Source: UBA9655 sp964597045 (GTDB lineage Bacteria; Pseudomonadota; Alphaproteobacteria; UBA9655). From it: DNA of 64,000 bases. The stretch covers positions 186,001 through 250,000 of the forward strand of contig CAZQWE010000001.1 of the NCBI GenBank assembly GCA_964597045.1, in the 5' to 3' direction. Within the stretch, counting starts at the first letter, position 1, and each line of letters starts with the position of its first letter. The notes under the pieces were generated by a model. That model did not search any database. It was not told the DNA's origin and worked only from the letters and a program-made list of their open reading frames with translations. Shown here in pieces: positions 33,208-43,266 of this stretch. The position numbers and the translations under genes were made by a program.

Positions 33208-34464
33208 TCACCAAATTTGTTTAAAAATCGATCCAATTTTACTCAAGACTTTCCTTGAGTTTGATTGGGGTAAAGAATCCATATAAGCAAGATAGGCCGC
33301 TTTTCCATAGGTCAGTAATCCTGCACAGGCAGAAAATGAAGGATCATGAGCAACTTCTGAGGGGCCTAAGTGAACAGGCTTTCCTAGTCTAATATTCTTC
33401 CCGAGAATGACTGTGGCTATTTCACGTACTCCTGCAAGTTGACTTGCTCCACCCGTTAAGACAATCCTTCGACCAGAGAAGGAGCTAATTCCTACTTTAT
33501 TAAGACGATCTCTCAAAAGCTCAAAAGTTTCTTCAATTCGTGGTTTAATGACTGAAACAAGAGCAGACCTGGGCATTTGATTTGAGGTCTCACCCCGTCC
33601 TTCGCCAACAAGCGGGACAATAATCATCTCTCTTTCATCTGCTACTGATGGTATGGCACTTCCATAGAGGGTTTTAAGACGTTCCGCATTTGTTAGCGTC
33701 GTAGAAAAACACCTTGCGATATCGTTTGTTACATGGGCTCCCCCCACAGGAATACATTCAGTATGTCGCAATTGCCCCTCATGAAAAACAGCAAAAGATG
33801 TTGTACTTCCTCCCATATCGATTAAAATCACGCCGAGTTCAATTTCATCTTCAACCAAGCAAGCAAGCCCTGAAGAATAGGGTGAAGCAACCAAGCCTGC
33901 AACCTCAAGATGGCTTCTTGCAACACACGTACTAAGATTATGAATGGGGCCTGATTTTGCCAAAAGGCTATGGATAGAAACCCACAAACGATCACCAAAC
34001 ATTCCCCTTGGGTCTCGAATGCCTTTTGCACCATCAAGAGCATAGCCTGTTGGGACCGTATGAAGGGTTTGATAATGAGGGTCTTCACGACCAATCCTTG
34101 CCTGGGTGAGAATTTTGCGTATATCTGCATCATCAATCGCATGACCCGCGACCTTCATCTCAACTGCGAAGTTAACTGATTTCAGGTGCGTACCGTTTAT
34201 ACTAACGAATGCATCCCTAATTGTGAGTCCTGCCATTTTTTCAGCCGTATGAACGGCATTCACAATGGATGTAATAACTTCTTCCATTGAAATAACAACA
34301 CCTGATTTTACACCGCTGGACAGCTGGTACCCCACACCTAAGACCTCAAAAGCTCCAGAACTTTGAACCTGAGCTATAATACAGCATACCTTTGACGAAC
34401 CAACATCCAAGGCAGCAATAAGTCCACCCCGCATTCTTAACTGATGTTTTCCCCAATTTAACAT
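33208..34464 (-). CDS. ftsA: Cell division protein FtsA
   Basis: FtsA is an actin-like ATPase that ties FtsZ filaments to the membrane and recruits later division proteins. The 418 residues show phosphate 1 AALDVGSSKVCC, the SHS2/1C domain (about 90-170), phosphate 2 VILIDMGGSTTSFAVF, the adenosine motif IVLTGGASQLAGV, and a C-terminal amphipathic helix (KVLSKIGSIFKQIW) for membrane binding. It lies 18 bases after ftsQ and 86 bases before ftsZ. Confidence 0.96.
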   Translation of the reverse strand: MLNWGKHQLRMRGGLIAALDVGSSKVCCIIAQVQSSGAFEVLGVGYQLSSGVKSGVVISMEEVITSIVNAVHTAEKMAGLTIRDAFVSINGTHLKSVNFAVEMKVAGHAIDDADIRKILTQARIGREDPHYQTLHTVPTGYALDGAKGIRDPRGMFGDRLWVSIHSLLAKSGPIHNLSTCVARSHLEVAGLVASPYSSGLACLVEDEIELGVILIDMGGSTTSFAVFHEGQLRHTECIPVGGAHVTNDIARCFSTTLTNAERLKTLYGSAIPSVADEREMIIVPLVGEGRGETSNQMPRSALVSVIKPRIEETFELLRDRLNKVGISSFSGRRIVLTGGASQLAGVREIATVILGKNIRLGKPVHLGPSEVAHDPSFSACAGLLTYGKAAYLAYMDSLPQSNSRKVLSKIGSIFKQIW

Positions 34465-34482
34465 AAATTTACCCTATAGCCT

Positions 34483-35322
34483 TCAAGCATCCCGACCCTT
34501 ATTATTTTTCTGCTGTACTGAGTCTGGTGTAAGTCTAAAAATAAGTTGTCCTGGCAGTCTCATATCAATTGTCCTAATATCTCGATCTGCGAGTTGATGA
34601 TGCTTTTCAAGATCAATGAGATACAGCAATGCCTTTTCTATTTCCTGTTCAGGTAATTTGACGTCTATTTTATCATCTAATCTTATATCCCAACGTGTAG
34701 ATCTTAAATGAGTTGCACCCGTAACACGAACCTTTAGGTCAGGAAATTTCTCAAGCAAAATAATAAGTTCTCCAATATGGCGGGGAGCTTGATGACCCGT
34801 AACAATCAATAAGTTTTTGTTTTTAAAAACTTCTTTTATTTCAACAAGCTCTCCATCCCGGTCCACAAGAAATGTCTTTGATTTATTTTGCCAAACCGCG
34901 ACAGGATCTTTTTCTGAAATGCGAATCAGGATTGTATCAGGGAGACGTCTTTCAATGCGGACGGCTTTCACCCAAGACAGCTCTTCTAACTTTTGCTTTG
35001 AAGTATTGAGATCTATTGAGAACAAAGGTTTCCCTCGTTCTAAATTAAGAGCATTCAATATTTGGCTCTTATCTGTCCTCATTCTTCCTTCAACAACAAC
35101 GTCTTCTAAAGAGAAACCAAGGTAACCAGCGACCGCAGAAATATGATTTGAAATGCCATCTGCAACTGAAGAACCGTTATAGTACATCCAAATAAAAGTC
35201 ATTGTAAAAGCCAAGACTATTGAAATAGTCCGAAACCTTCTAATGCCATAGCTCTGAATTGGGGTTCTGAGTGATTTTCTGCGTTTTATTGGCCCCTGTC
35301 CATATGACTTCACCGCCGGCAT
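34483..35322 (-). CDS. ftsQ: Cell division protein FtsQ
   Basis: FtsQ is a bitopic divisome protein that recruits FtsL/FtsB. The ATG at 35322 has GGAGG 7 bases upstream and is preferred to an ATG 21 bases earlier. The 279 residues have a basic cytoplasmic tail, one membrane helix (about 32-52, TISIVLAFTMTFIWMYYNG), a POTRA domain (LEDVVVEGRMRTDKSQILNAL...ELSWVKAVRIERRLPDTILIRISEKDPVA) and the FtsQ beta domain. The start lies inside ddl by 13 bases, so translation is coupled. Confidence 0.93.
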   Translation of the reverse strand: MPAVKSYGQGPIKRRKSLRTPIQSYGIRRFRTISIVLAFTMTFIWMYYNGSSVADGISNHISAVAGYLGFSLEDVVVEGRMRTDKSQILNALNLERGKPLFSIDLNTSKQKLEELSWVKAVRIERRLPDTILIRISEKDPVAVWQNKSKTFLVDRDGELVEIKEVFKNKNLLIVTGHQAPRHIGELIILLEKFPDLKVRVTGATHLRSTRWDIRLDDKIDVKLPEQEIEKALLYLIDLEKHHQLADRDIRTIDMRLPGQLIFRLTPDSVQQKNNKGRDA

Positions 35323-36230
35323 GAAGCATCCTCCACCATCCATTGAACGAGTTGAGCATAACTCATTCCTTGATGAGCTGCAATTTCAGGAACAAGAGAA
35401 AGCGGAGTCAGGCCTGGCTGAGGATTTGTTTCCAAGTAATAGAGTTCCCCTGGCTCGCCATTTGTATCATCATATCTAAAGTCTGAACGGCTAATACCGC
35501 GGCATTCCAAAATCTTGTGAGCTTTTTCAGCCCACTCCAACGCTTGAGCATATCCTTCAGGATGGATAGGGGCTGGCATAAGATGTTCAGCCTTGCCGTC
35601 CGTATACTTTGCTTCATAATCATAGAATCCACTAAGGGGTCTGATTTCAATCGCCCCAATGGCTTTATCCCCAACAACAGCAACTTGTATCTCTTTTCCT
35701 GGTATATAACGCTCAACAAGGACTTCATCTTCAAAAGGCCAATTCTTTGGATCTGGAAGAGGCGTTTTGTCACCCATGATGATATGAACCCCCAGACTTG
35801 ACCCCTCCCCAATAGGCTTGATCACAAAAGGTGCTTTCATCACTTTTCCAGCACACACATCCTCAAGCTTGGCAACAACGCCTTCGGGAACGCGAATCCC
35901 TATACTCTGACAGAGCTTCCTAGCAACAACCTTATTCATAGCAAGGGATGAGCCAAGAACACCGGAATTCGAATAAGGCAGATCCATCATTTCTAAGATG
36001 CCTTGAATACAGCCATCCTCGCCCCATCTTCCATGTAGGATATTTAAAACAACTTCAGGTTTATGGGTCTCTAAATGATGAATAAAAGACTTTAAATCCC
36101 TTGTAACATCTACGGGAATAGCTTCATGCCCGAGCTCATGCAGAGCTTTAATAACACCCTGAGCACTGGACAGGGAAACTTCTCTTTCCCCTGAAAAACC
36201 ACCCATCAGTACTGCAACTTTTCTTTTCAT
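35310..36230 (-). CDS. ddl: D-alanine-D-alanine ligase
   Basis: Ddl joins two D-alanines for the pentapeptide stem. This 306-residue ATP-grasp enzyme shows VAVLMGGFSGEREVSLSSA at the N-terminus, LHGRWGEDGCIQGILE, FVIKPIGEGSSLGVH, EVLVERYIPGKEIQVAV and the metal site YYLETNPQPGLTPLSLVPEIA. The tyrosine/serine environment matches D-Ala specificity (DdlB type), not D-lactate. It overlaps murB by 4 bases and ftsQ by 13. Confidence 0.96.
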   Translation of the reverse strand: MKRKVAVLMGGFSGEREVSLSSAQGVIKALHELGHEAIPVDVTRDLKSFIHHLETHKPEVVLNILHGRWGEDGCIQGILEMMDLPYSNSGVLGSSLAMNKVVARKLCQSIGIRVPEGVVAKLEDVCAGKVMKAPFVIKPIGEGSSLGVHIIMGDKTPLPDPKNWPFEDEVLVERYIPGKEIQVAVVGDKAIGAIEIRPLSGFYDYEAKYTDGKAEHLMPAPIHPEGYAQALEWAEKAHKILECRGISRSDFRYDDTNGEPGELYYLETNPQPGLTPLSLVPEIAAHQGMSYAQLVQWMVEDASCRR

Positions 36231-37165
36231 GCAGCTTTTTCTCCTACTTGTGTAACACCTTCATAACCAATTCTCTCAATTTCCCACCGCAAATTTATTC
36301 CCGTTAAAGTTAGCACTTTATCGCGAACTTCCTCACCCAATGACTCTAGATCCTTTGCTGTTGCATTTCCCTTATTAATCATAAAGTTACAATGCAGCTC
36401 AGAGATCATAGCTCCACCCTTTTCAAGGCCCCGACAGCCGGCTTTATGAATAAGCTCCCAGGCCTTGTGGTCTTCAGGATTCGCGAATGTACTACCTCCT
36501 GTCCTTGATTTGATGGGTTGAGTTCGCTCCCGCTCAGCTAAATAAGAGGAAATCTTCTCTTCAATCTCTTTAGCATTTCCCTGAGCACCCTTCAAGCGGG
36601 CACCGATAAAAATCCAATCCTCGGGTAACTCTGAATGACGGTAACTAAGTCCCAGTTCTTCTGGGGTTAAACAATGCATCTTTCCTTGAGGATCAAGCAC
36701 AAGAGCATGGGTTAATATATCCGCAATTTCTGAGCCATAAGCTCCTGCATTCATCCGAAGGGCTCCCCCAATGGTTCCGGGGATACCACATAAAAATTCA
36801 AAGCCAGCTATACCCGCTTCAATAGAAAGAGAAGCAACATTCCGATCAAGAACTGCAGCTCCCACATCTATCGTCTCGCCATCGACATAAATGTTAGTAA
36901 AACCCGATCCTAAACGAACCACGACCCCTTCGACTCCGCCATCACGGACAAGAAGATTGGAAGCTACCCCAATGACATGCATGGGAATGTCAGCAGGACG
37001 GTTTTGAAGGAAAAAACACAAATCCTGTATATCAGCTGGTTTGAAGGTAACCTGTGCGGGCCCCCCCACTTGAAACCACGTGGTGGGAGCTAGAGTTACA
37101 TCATAAAGGTAACGCCCCCGTACATTTGGTAAAAGCGATTTCAGTTCATCCGTTGTTAACACCAT
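36227..37165 (-). CDS. murB: UDP-N-acetylmuramate dehydrogenase
   Basis: MurB reduces enolpyruvyl-UDP-GlcNAc to UDP-MurNAc with FAD and NADPH. The 312 residues include the FAD site (VIGVASNLLVRDGGVEGVVVRL), GIPGTIGGALRMNAGAYGSEI, SYRHSELPEDWIFIGARL, and the catalytic Ser in KSRTGGSTFANPEDHKAWELI, with GLEKGGAMISELHCNFMIN near the end. It is a type without the extra C-terminal domain loop of E. coli. It abuts murC by a 1-base overlap. Confidence 0.96.
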   Translation of the reverse strand: MVLTTDELKSLLPNVRGRYLYDVTLAPTTWFQVGGPAQVTFKPADIQDLCFFLQNRPADIPMHVIGVASNLLVRDGGVEGVVVRLGSGFTNIYVDGETIDVGAAVLDRNVASLSIEAGIAGFEFLCGIPGTIGGALRMNAGAYGSEIADILTHALVLDPQGKMHCLTPEELGLSYRHSELPEDWIFIGARLKGAQGNAKEIEEKISSYLAERERTQPIKSRTGGSTFANPEDHKAWELIHKAGCRGLEKGGAMISELHCNFMINKGNATAKDLESLGEEVRDKVLTLTGINLRWEIERIGYEGVTQVGEKAA

Positions 37166-38565
37166 TAACCCCCACCTGTTACTTTCTTATAATTTGTTTT
37201 ATCTAATTGATTTAATTGCGAGGGAAGACTATGCGCAAGAGAAGATATACTTCCTGCTCCCAAACATATGACCATATCCCCTGGCTTTGCAAGTTCGAAA
37301 ATAAACTTTGGTAAATCCTCATAAGCGTCACATCGAGTCACATGACCTTCCATAATTGTTACCAAAGCCTCATGGGTAATCCCTTCTCTGGGTAATTCAC
37401 GAGAACCATAGACAGGGAGTACAATCGTTAAATCCGCCTCTTCACAGCACTTACCAAATTCTTCAAAAAGATGTTCAAGTCGACTGAAGCGATGCGGTTC
37501 TAAAACTGCAATAACACGCCCTTTTGTGATTTGTTTAGCAGCATTTAGTGTTGTTCTAATCTCAACCGGATGGTGACCATAATCATCAATAATGGTGACA
37601 CCATTCCATTCACCAACATAGGTAAACCGTCGATCAACACCTTCAAATGTTGAAAAAGCTAAGTTGATAATATCTGAGGTAATGCCACATTCTAATGCAA
37701 CAGCCGCTACACCTAGGGCATTCAGAACATTATGTTGTCCATAAAGTGAAAGGTTCACTTTAAAACGCTCTTCCCTTGTTACAATATCAAAAGTTGCGCC
37801 TTGAGGCGTCATCTCAATATGCTCAGCGCGCACATCAGCTTCATGATGTAATCCATAGGTAATACAGTGTTGATTCGTTTGTATCCTTTGCCAAAGGTCA
37901 TAGACCTGGGGATGATCAATTCCTAAAACAGCAACACGAGGGCAATGGGCAAATGTCTCAAATGCTTCATAAAGCTCTTCCATACTCTTATAATAATCCA
38001 TGTGATCTGAATCGATGTTTGTAATCAAAGCAATTTCACGAGGAAGTTTGAGGAAGCTTCCATCCGATTCGTCGGCCTCAGCAATACACCAATGACCTGA
38101 TCCTGCTTTAACGTTTGAGTTAAAGTTCTGCATGATCCCTCCATCAATGATAGTAGGGTGGAGAGTTGCTTTCTCAAAAACCCATCCCGCAAGTGCAGTC
38201 GTTGTTGTTTTCCCATGTGTTCCCGAAACAGCAACTGTATGATAATCTTGAGTTAAGATAGCTAACATATCTGACCGATGAAGAATAGGCAGCTCTTGCG
38301 CTTTAGCTTCCTCCCACTCTGGATTCCCACTCTTAATATCCGTTGAGACAACAATCATATCCTTCCCAACAATATTGGATGCACTTTGCCCGATATAAAT
38401 CTGAATTCCCAAAGCCTCAAGACGCTTGATATTCCCATTTTCGCAAAGATCACTCCCACTCACTTGAACTCCACGTCCGTGGAGTAGCTGAGCGAGTCCA
38501 CTCATTCCAATCCCACCAACCCCGATAAAGTGGATTTTTTTATTTTCTATTTCCTTAAAAGTCAT
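37165..38565 (-). CDS. murC: UDP-N-acetylmuramate-L-alanine ligase
   Basis: MurC adds L-alanine to UDP-MurNAc, consuming ATP. The 466 residues show the N-terminal HFIGVGGIGMSGLAQ, the ATP loop VSGTHGKTTTTALAG, EADESDGSFL, and the C-terminal ligase domain with VIDDYGHHPVEIRTTL and AVLEPHRFSR. It overlaps murB and murG by one base each, so the row murG-murC-murB is tightly coupled. Confidence 0.97.
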   Translation of the reverse strand: MTFKEIENKKIHFIGVGGIGMSGLAQLLHGRGVQVSGSDLCENGNIKRLEALGIQIYIGQSASNIVGKDMIVVSTDIKSGNPEWEEAKAQELPILHRSDMLAILTQDYHTVAVSGTHGKTTTTALAGWVFEKATLHPTIIDGGIMQNFNSNVKAGSGHWCIAEADESDGSFLKLPREIALITNIDSDHMDYYKSMEELYEAFETFAHCPRVAVLGIDHPQVYDLWQRIQTNQHCITYGLHHEADVRAEHIEMTPQGATFDIVTREERFKVNLSLYGQHNVLNALGVAAVALECGITSDIINLAFSTFEGVDRRFTYVGEWNGVTIIDDYGHHPVEIRTTLNAAKQITKGRVIAVLEPHRFSRLEHLFEEFGKCCEEADLTIVLPVYGSRELPREGITHEALVTIMEGHVTRCDAYEDLPKFIFELAKPGDMVICLGAGSISSLAHSLPSQLNQLDKTNYKKVTGGG

Positions 38566-39659
38566 TAATTTCTCTCTCTAATAGCCGTCTCTTCTACAAG
38601 ATTAGCTAATCGTTGTGTTGCATCTGGAATAGCAATACTTTGTATATTGACGACAGCTTGCTCTAATTTCCAGGGGCTTGTCATTAAATCCGATAATATA
38701 TTTGATAACTTATTGATAGTAAAGTCTTTTTCACGAACGAGCCATCCACCTCCACAAACAGCAGCTTGTTGGGCATTGTAAAATTGATGATCATCCATGG
38801 CATAAGGGTAAGGAACAAAAAGCCCAGGACGTCCGACGAGAGCCGTTTCAACAACACTCGAAGCTCCAGATCGTGACAAAACTAAATGAGCATTTTGATA
38901 CCTATTCCCCATATTCTCGAGGAAGGGTTCAAGTTCAACTTTTGCCTTTGTATTTTGATAAAGTGCTTTTGTCATTTCTAGAAGTTCAGATCTACATTGC
39001 TGACTAATCTTAAGTCGCTTTTGAAGATTCTCCTCCAGAAGCGCAACAGCTTGAGGAACCACATCGCTAAAAACTCTAGCGCCCTGACTCCCTCCCATTA
39101 CAAGTAAATCAAATGGCTTCGATTCCTCTGAGGATACATAAGGGGAGGGTTTAATATCAGAACGCACAGGAAGCCCTGTAAAGGAAACCTTACTTTGACA
39201 AGAGATGGGTATGTTATCCACGCGGGGAAATGAGGTCGCTATCCTTGTCACAAAGGGAGCCAATTTTCGATTAACACGACCAAAGTAAGCATCAGCTTGA
39301 TGAACAATTGTAGGAAAACGCATAAGGCAGGCAGCAGACATAGTGGGAAAGGAAGCATACCCACCAAAACCCACAACAATACTTGGCCTCAGCTTTCGTA
39401 GATAATGATGGGCATGTCTTATTCCCTGCATAAGCCTGAACCCCCCTTTCATCTTTTGAGTGAGAGACCCTTGCAATTGGCTTGCTGGAATTTCTATTGT
39501 TTGAATAGCAGCATTCGTAAATTGCTGCCCACGTCCATCACTAAAGACAACGACTTCAAAACCGCGCGAAGACAATTCTTGAGCTAAAGCAAATGCGGGA
39601 AAAACATGTCCTCCCGTACCCCCGGTTGCAAGGACCACTCTTTGGGAAAGGTCAGACAT
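38565..39659 (-). CDS. murG: UDP-GlcNAc:lipid I GlcNAc transferase MurG
   Basis: MurG makes lipid II by adding GlcNAc to lipid I on the inner face of the membrane. The ATG at 39659 has AGGA and GGGGAG upstream; an upstream TTG would add three residues. The 364-residue GT-B fold shows LATGGTGGHVFPAFALA, VVGFGGYASFPTMSA, FTGLPVRSDI, MGGSQGARVFSDVVPQ, LVLSRSGASSVVETALVGRPGLFVPYPYAMDDHQFYNA. It overlaps ftsW by 8 bases. Confidence 0.96.
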   Translation of the reverse strand: MSDLSQRVVLATGGTGGHVFPAFALAQELSSRGFEVVVFSDGRGQQFTNAAIQTIEIPASQLQGSLTQKMKGGFRLMQGIRHAHHYLRKLRPSIVVGFGGYASFPTMSAACLMRFPTIVHQADAYFGRVNRKLAPFVTRIATSFPRVDNIPISCQSKVSFTGLPVRSDIKPSPYVSSEESKPFDLLVMGGSQGARVFSDVVPQAVALLEENLQKRLKISQQCRSELLEMTKALYQNTKAKVELEPFLENMGNRYQNAHLVLSRSGASSVVETALVGRPGLFVPYPYAMDDHQFYNAQQAAVCGGGWLVREKDFTINKLSNILSDLMTSPWKLEQAVVNIQSIAIPDATQRLANLVEETAIRERN

Positions 39660-40782
39660 ACTCCCCAATCCTTCTTCGCGTAAGGCCCAACACCATTCCC
39701 ATACCTATAGCTAAGGCAATCATGGATGAGCCTCCGTAGCTAATAAAAGGAAGAGTCATTCCTTTCGTTGGCATAAGATTTAAGGTGGATGCCATATTAA
39801 TCACAGCTTGAAGCCCAAATTGAACAATCAAACCTGTCACTGCTAAAACAACAAACATATTGTTTTCTTCGAATAAACGACTGAGTGACCGTAAGACGAT
39901 AAACCCAAAAACACAGAGGAGAAATAAGCATAAAATCATACCGAATTCTTCCCCTGCCACGGCATAAATAAAATCTGCATGAGCATCAGGAAGATGTTTC
40001 TTAACTGTCCCCTCTCCAGGTCCTTGACCAATAAATCCACCATTCATAAAGGCTTCAATGGATTGATTAACCTGATACCGATCTCCAAATTTATCATTCC
40101 CATCCGGATACAAAAAATGATCAATACGACGCGTCACATGTGGAAAAAGGAAATAGGCTGCTATAAGACCTCCAATGCCACACCCTATTCCTGAAAGAAT
40201 GAAGAACAGCGGCATGCCAGCCAAGAAGAATTGAGAAAACCACATAATCGTAATAAGGGCCGTCATTCCCAAATCAGGCTGAAGCATGAGGAAGGAAACA
40301 ACAAGAATATAAAGCCCAATCGACATCCAATTTCCTGGAAATGAGGGATTTGCTTGATGATTCGCGAAAAGGAGTGCACTTACAACAGCAAAGGCAGGTT
40401 TGACGAATTCAGAAGGTTGAAATGACATTCCGCCCAGTTCAAGCCAACGACAAGCCCCTTTGATCTCTACACCTTTAAACGAAGTAAGGATCAATCCAAA
40501 CATACTAATAATAAACAATAAGATCGAAAATTGCTTAATTTTATCGAGTGAAAGAAATGAGATACCAATTAAAATAATGAATGTTGGTATTAAGAAAATG
40601 ATATGTTTTTTTATAAAGTGAAAAGAGCTCCAGTTGTGCTGATCGGCCACTGCAGGACTTGCAGCCATAATAAGCAAAATCCCCAGCATTATAAGCAGCA
40701 TAAGAGCAGTTAATGTCCACCGATCAATGGTCCACCACCACTGTCCAACCATACTTGTATTTGTGCGGGCTAAGGAAAGCAT
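39652..40782 (-). CDS. ftsW: Peptidoglycan glycosyltransferase FtsW
   Basis: FtsW is the SEDS-family polymerase for septal peptidoglycan, working with FtsI. The 376 residues have about ten helices; motifs visible include ACRWLELGGMSFQPSEFVKPAF, FLMLQPDLGMT, GQGPGEGTVKKHLPDAHADFIYAVAGEEFG with the catalytic Asp region, and TKGMTLPFISYGGSSMIA. It starts right next to the murD stop codon. Confidence 0.97.
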   Translation of the reverse strand: MLSLARTNTSMVGQWWWTIDRWTLTALMLLIMLGILLIMAASPAVADQHNWSSFHFIKKHIIFLIPTFIILIGISFLSLDKIKQFSILLFIISMFGLILTSFKGVEIKGACRWLELGGMSFQPSEFVKPAFAVVSALLFANHQANPSFPGNWMSIGLYILVVSFLMLQPDLGMTALITIMWFSQFFLAGMPLFFILSGIGCGIGGLIAAYFLFPHVTRRIDHFLYPDGNDKFGDRYQVNQSIEAFMNGGFIGQGPGEGTVKKHLPDAHADFIYAVAGEEFGMILCLFLLCVFGFIVLRSLSRLFEENNMFVVLAVTGLIVQFGLQAVINMASTLNLMPTKGMTLPFISYGGSSMIALAIGMGMVLGLTRRRIGEYV

Positions 40783-42168
40783 TTAACTCCCACTCTGCAC
40801 TTTAACAAGATCTCGAACAGTTTGACAAAAAGCATCCCCTCTTGCGGCAAAATCCCGGAATTGATCAAAACTTGCACAAGCAGGGGAAAGCAAAACGACG
40901 GAATTCTTTTTCCCTTTTTCAACCGCCATTTGTGTGGCTTTCTCTATGGCCTCCTGCATTGTGCCAACTTGTGTAAAAGGAACATGTCCCTTCAAAGTTA
41001 GAGCAAAACTGGAGGCTGCTTCTCCAAACAGAAAAGCATGCTCTATAGATTTAAAATACGGCTTAAGACTGTCAATGCCGCCTTCCTTCGCTCGCCCCCC
41101 CAATAGCCAATAAATAGGTGAGTCCTGATAACAAACAAGAGCTTTGGCAACAGCTTCAGCATTTGTTGCTTTACTATCATTGATAAAGGTTAGGTTCATA
41201 AACTGTGTAACAACTTGCTGGCGATGAACAAGACCTGGGAAAGTTTCAATACCCTGAATGATTGACTCTGAGTCAAATCCCATAGATCTTAAAGCACCAT
41301 AGACGGCTGCAATATTCTGCCAATTATGTTGTCCTCTCAAACGCTCAAGTTTCTTTAGATCTTGAACTGGTTTAGATTTCTCATAAAGCGTACCGTCCTT
41401 GACAAACACACCTTCGGATAAAACTTTACATGTGGAAATGGGGAGCAATTTTACCTTGGAAGACGCCTTTAGATTTTCATATATGGTTAAGCAATGAGGA
41501 TCATCGACACTAATGACCAAGGTATCCTGAGGAGTTGAGTTGCGATAAATCAGCTTTTTAGCAGCAATATACCCTTCCATGCCCCCATGTCGATCTAAAT
41601 GATCTGGGGTAATATTTAACAGAATACTCACATTGAAATGAAGACTGGGTGAGGTCTCTAGCTGATAGGAAGAAACCTCCAAAACATAAATTCCTTCCTT
41701 ATCCAAAGGGTTGAGTTCTAAAACAGGAATGCCTAAGTTCCCTCCAACCTCAACCTTTGTCCCGCTTTCTTTAAGAATATGTCCTATGAGTGAAGTAGTC
41801 GTTGATTTTCCGTTAGTTCCTGTCACGCCGATATAACGAGCGTCCTTCTGGGACTCACATAAAATCTCCATATCCCCGAGAGGTCGCAACCCTTCCAACT
41901 GAGCCCTCGCAACGAGCGGATGAGGAGCAGGATAATGATGGGGGACACCAGGACTCAAAATCAATTTATCAATACTTTCCCACTCAATCTGAACGGGATC
42001 TAGGAGCGGTATTCCTAATTTTTCAGCACTCTTGCGAGCTTCCTCTTGATCATCCCATGCAAGCACTTGAGAGCCTGCTTTCATAAGAGCTTGAGAAACA
42101 GATTGGCCTGACCGCCCAAGACCAATGACAGCAACTTTTTTATCCTTATAGCAAAGGGGTGTAATCAT
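40783..42168 (-). CDS. murD: UDP-N-acetylmuramoylalanine-D-glutamate ligase
   Basis: MurD adds D-glutamate to UDP-MurNAc-L-Ala. The 461 residues show the N-terminal VAVIGLGRSGQSVSQAL, the ATP loop IGVTGTNGKSTTTSLIGHI, VLEVSSYQLETS, NITPDHLDRHG, and the C-terminal domain FINDSKATNAEAVAKAL with YWLLGGRAKEGG. It is followed immediately by ftsW and lies 4 bases after mraY. Confidence 0.97.
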   Translation of the reverse strand: MITPLCYKDKKVAVIGLGRSGQSVSQALMKAGSQVLAWDDQEEARKSAEKLGIPLLDPVQIEWESIDKLILSPGVPHHYPAPHPLVARAQLEGLRPLGDMEILCESQKDARYIGVTGTNGKSTTTSLIGHILKESGTKVEVGGNLGIPVLELNPLDKEGIYVLEVSSYQLETSPSLHFNVSILLNITPDHLDRHGGMEGYIAAKKLIYRNSTPQDTLVISVDDPHCLTIYENLKASSKVKLLPISTCKVLSEGVFVKDGTLYEKSKPVQDLKKLERLRGQHNWQNIAAVYGALRSMGFDSESIIQGIETFPGLVHRQQVVTQFMNLTFINDSKATNAEAVAKALVCYQDSPIYWLLGGRAKEGGIDSLKPYFKSIEHAFLFGEAASSFALTLKGHVPFTQVGTMQEAIEKATQMAVEKGKKNSVVLLSPACASFDQFRDFAARGDAFCQTVRDLVKVQSGS

Positions 42169-42172
42169 CGGA

Positions 42173-43264
42173 CTACCTCAACTTTAGAGTCGAAAGACTT
42201 ATCAAAGCAAGTATGACTGAGATAATCCAAAACCGAAAAACAATTGTTGGCTCAGACCACCCCTTTTTCTCAAAGTGGTGATGAATGGGGGCCATCAGAA
42301 AGACTCTCTTTCCTCCCGTAAGCTTGAAATAACCGACTTGTAAAATGACGGACACGGCTTCCATCACAAAAAGCCCTCCCGCAATAGCCAGAACAACTTC
42401 ATGTTTTGTGATAACGGAAACCATCCCTAAAGCTCCACCAGCTGCAAGTGAGCCTGTATCTCCCATCCAAACTTTCGCTGGCGGTGCATTATACCATAAG
42501 AAACCAAGTCCAGATCCAATGAGCGCCGAACAAAATATAGCCAACTCGCCCGTCCCTGGAACAAAGACAATCTGAAGATAATTTGAAAAGACGTGATTTC
42601 CCACAAGGTAGGAAATAAGAACGAAACATCCAGCCACAATCATGACAGGCCCTGTGGCAAGACCATCTAAACCATCCGTAAGATTTACTGCATTCGAAGC
42701 CCCCACAACCACAAGAATCACAAAGGGTATATAGAACCATCCAAAATTAAGAAGCACATGTTTAAAGAAGGGTATGGATGTACTCGTAGCAAGATCAGCA
42801 CCCGCAAGCATTGTCACAAGGTAAGCTGCGATAAAACTTAAAGTCACTTGAAGCACAAGCTTTTTCTTCCCCGAGAGTCCTTTTGAATTTTGCTTTGTCA
42901 GTTTTAAGTAATCGTCATATGCTCCAATAAGGCCAAATCCAAGCGTAACAAAAAGAACAATCCATACATACCCATTCGAAAGGTTGCTCCACAATAATGT
43001 ACTGGATGTGAGCGCAAAGAGGATCAAACCACCACCCATGGTGGGCGTTCCTTGTTTTGTCAGCAGATGGGAAGCCGGACCATCATCACGAATGGGTTGC
43101 CCTTGCCTTTGCTTTGACTTTAGCCACCGAATAAACATCGGGCCACATAAGAAACTAATCAACAGGGCTGTTAAAAGAGCTCCTGCAGATCGGAAGGTTA
43201 AATATCTAAAGAGATTAAACGCAACATTTTCTTGACCAAAAAGAGTATAAAGATAATAGAACAT
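42173..43264 (-). CDS. mraY: Phospho-N-acetylmuramoyl-pentapeptide transferase
   Basis: MraY links phospho-MurNAc-pentapeptide to undecaprenyl phosphate, making lipid I. The 363-residue integral membrane enzyme has ten helices and signatures TPTMGGGLILFAL, GAYDDYLKLTKQNSKGLSGKKKL with the Asp pair for Mg2+, ASNAVNLTDGLDGLATGPVM, and the closing MAPIHHHFEKKGWSEPTIVFRFWIIS. It is 2 bases after murF. Confidence 0.97.
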   Translation of the reverse strand: MFYYLYTLFGQENVAFNLFRYLTFRSAGALLTALLISFLCGPMFIRWLKSKQRQGQPIRDDGPASHLLTKQGTPTMGGGLILFALTSSTLLWSNLSNGYVWIVLFVTLGFGLIGAYDDYLKLTKQNSKGLSGKKKLVLQVTLSFIAAYLVTMLAGADLATSTSIPFFKHVLLNFGWFYIPFVILVVVGASNAVNLTDGLDGLATGPVMIVAGCFVLISYLVGNHVFSNYLQIVFVPGTGELAIFCSALIGSGLGFLWYNAPPAKVWMGDTGSLAAGGALGMVSVITKHEVVLAIAGGLFVMEAVSVILQVGYFKLTGGKRVFLMAPIHHHFEKKGWSEPTIVFRFWIISVILALISLSTLKLR

Positions 43265-43266
43265 AC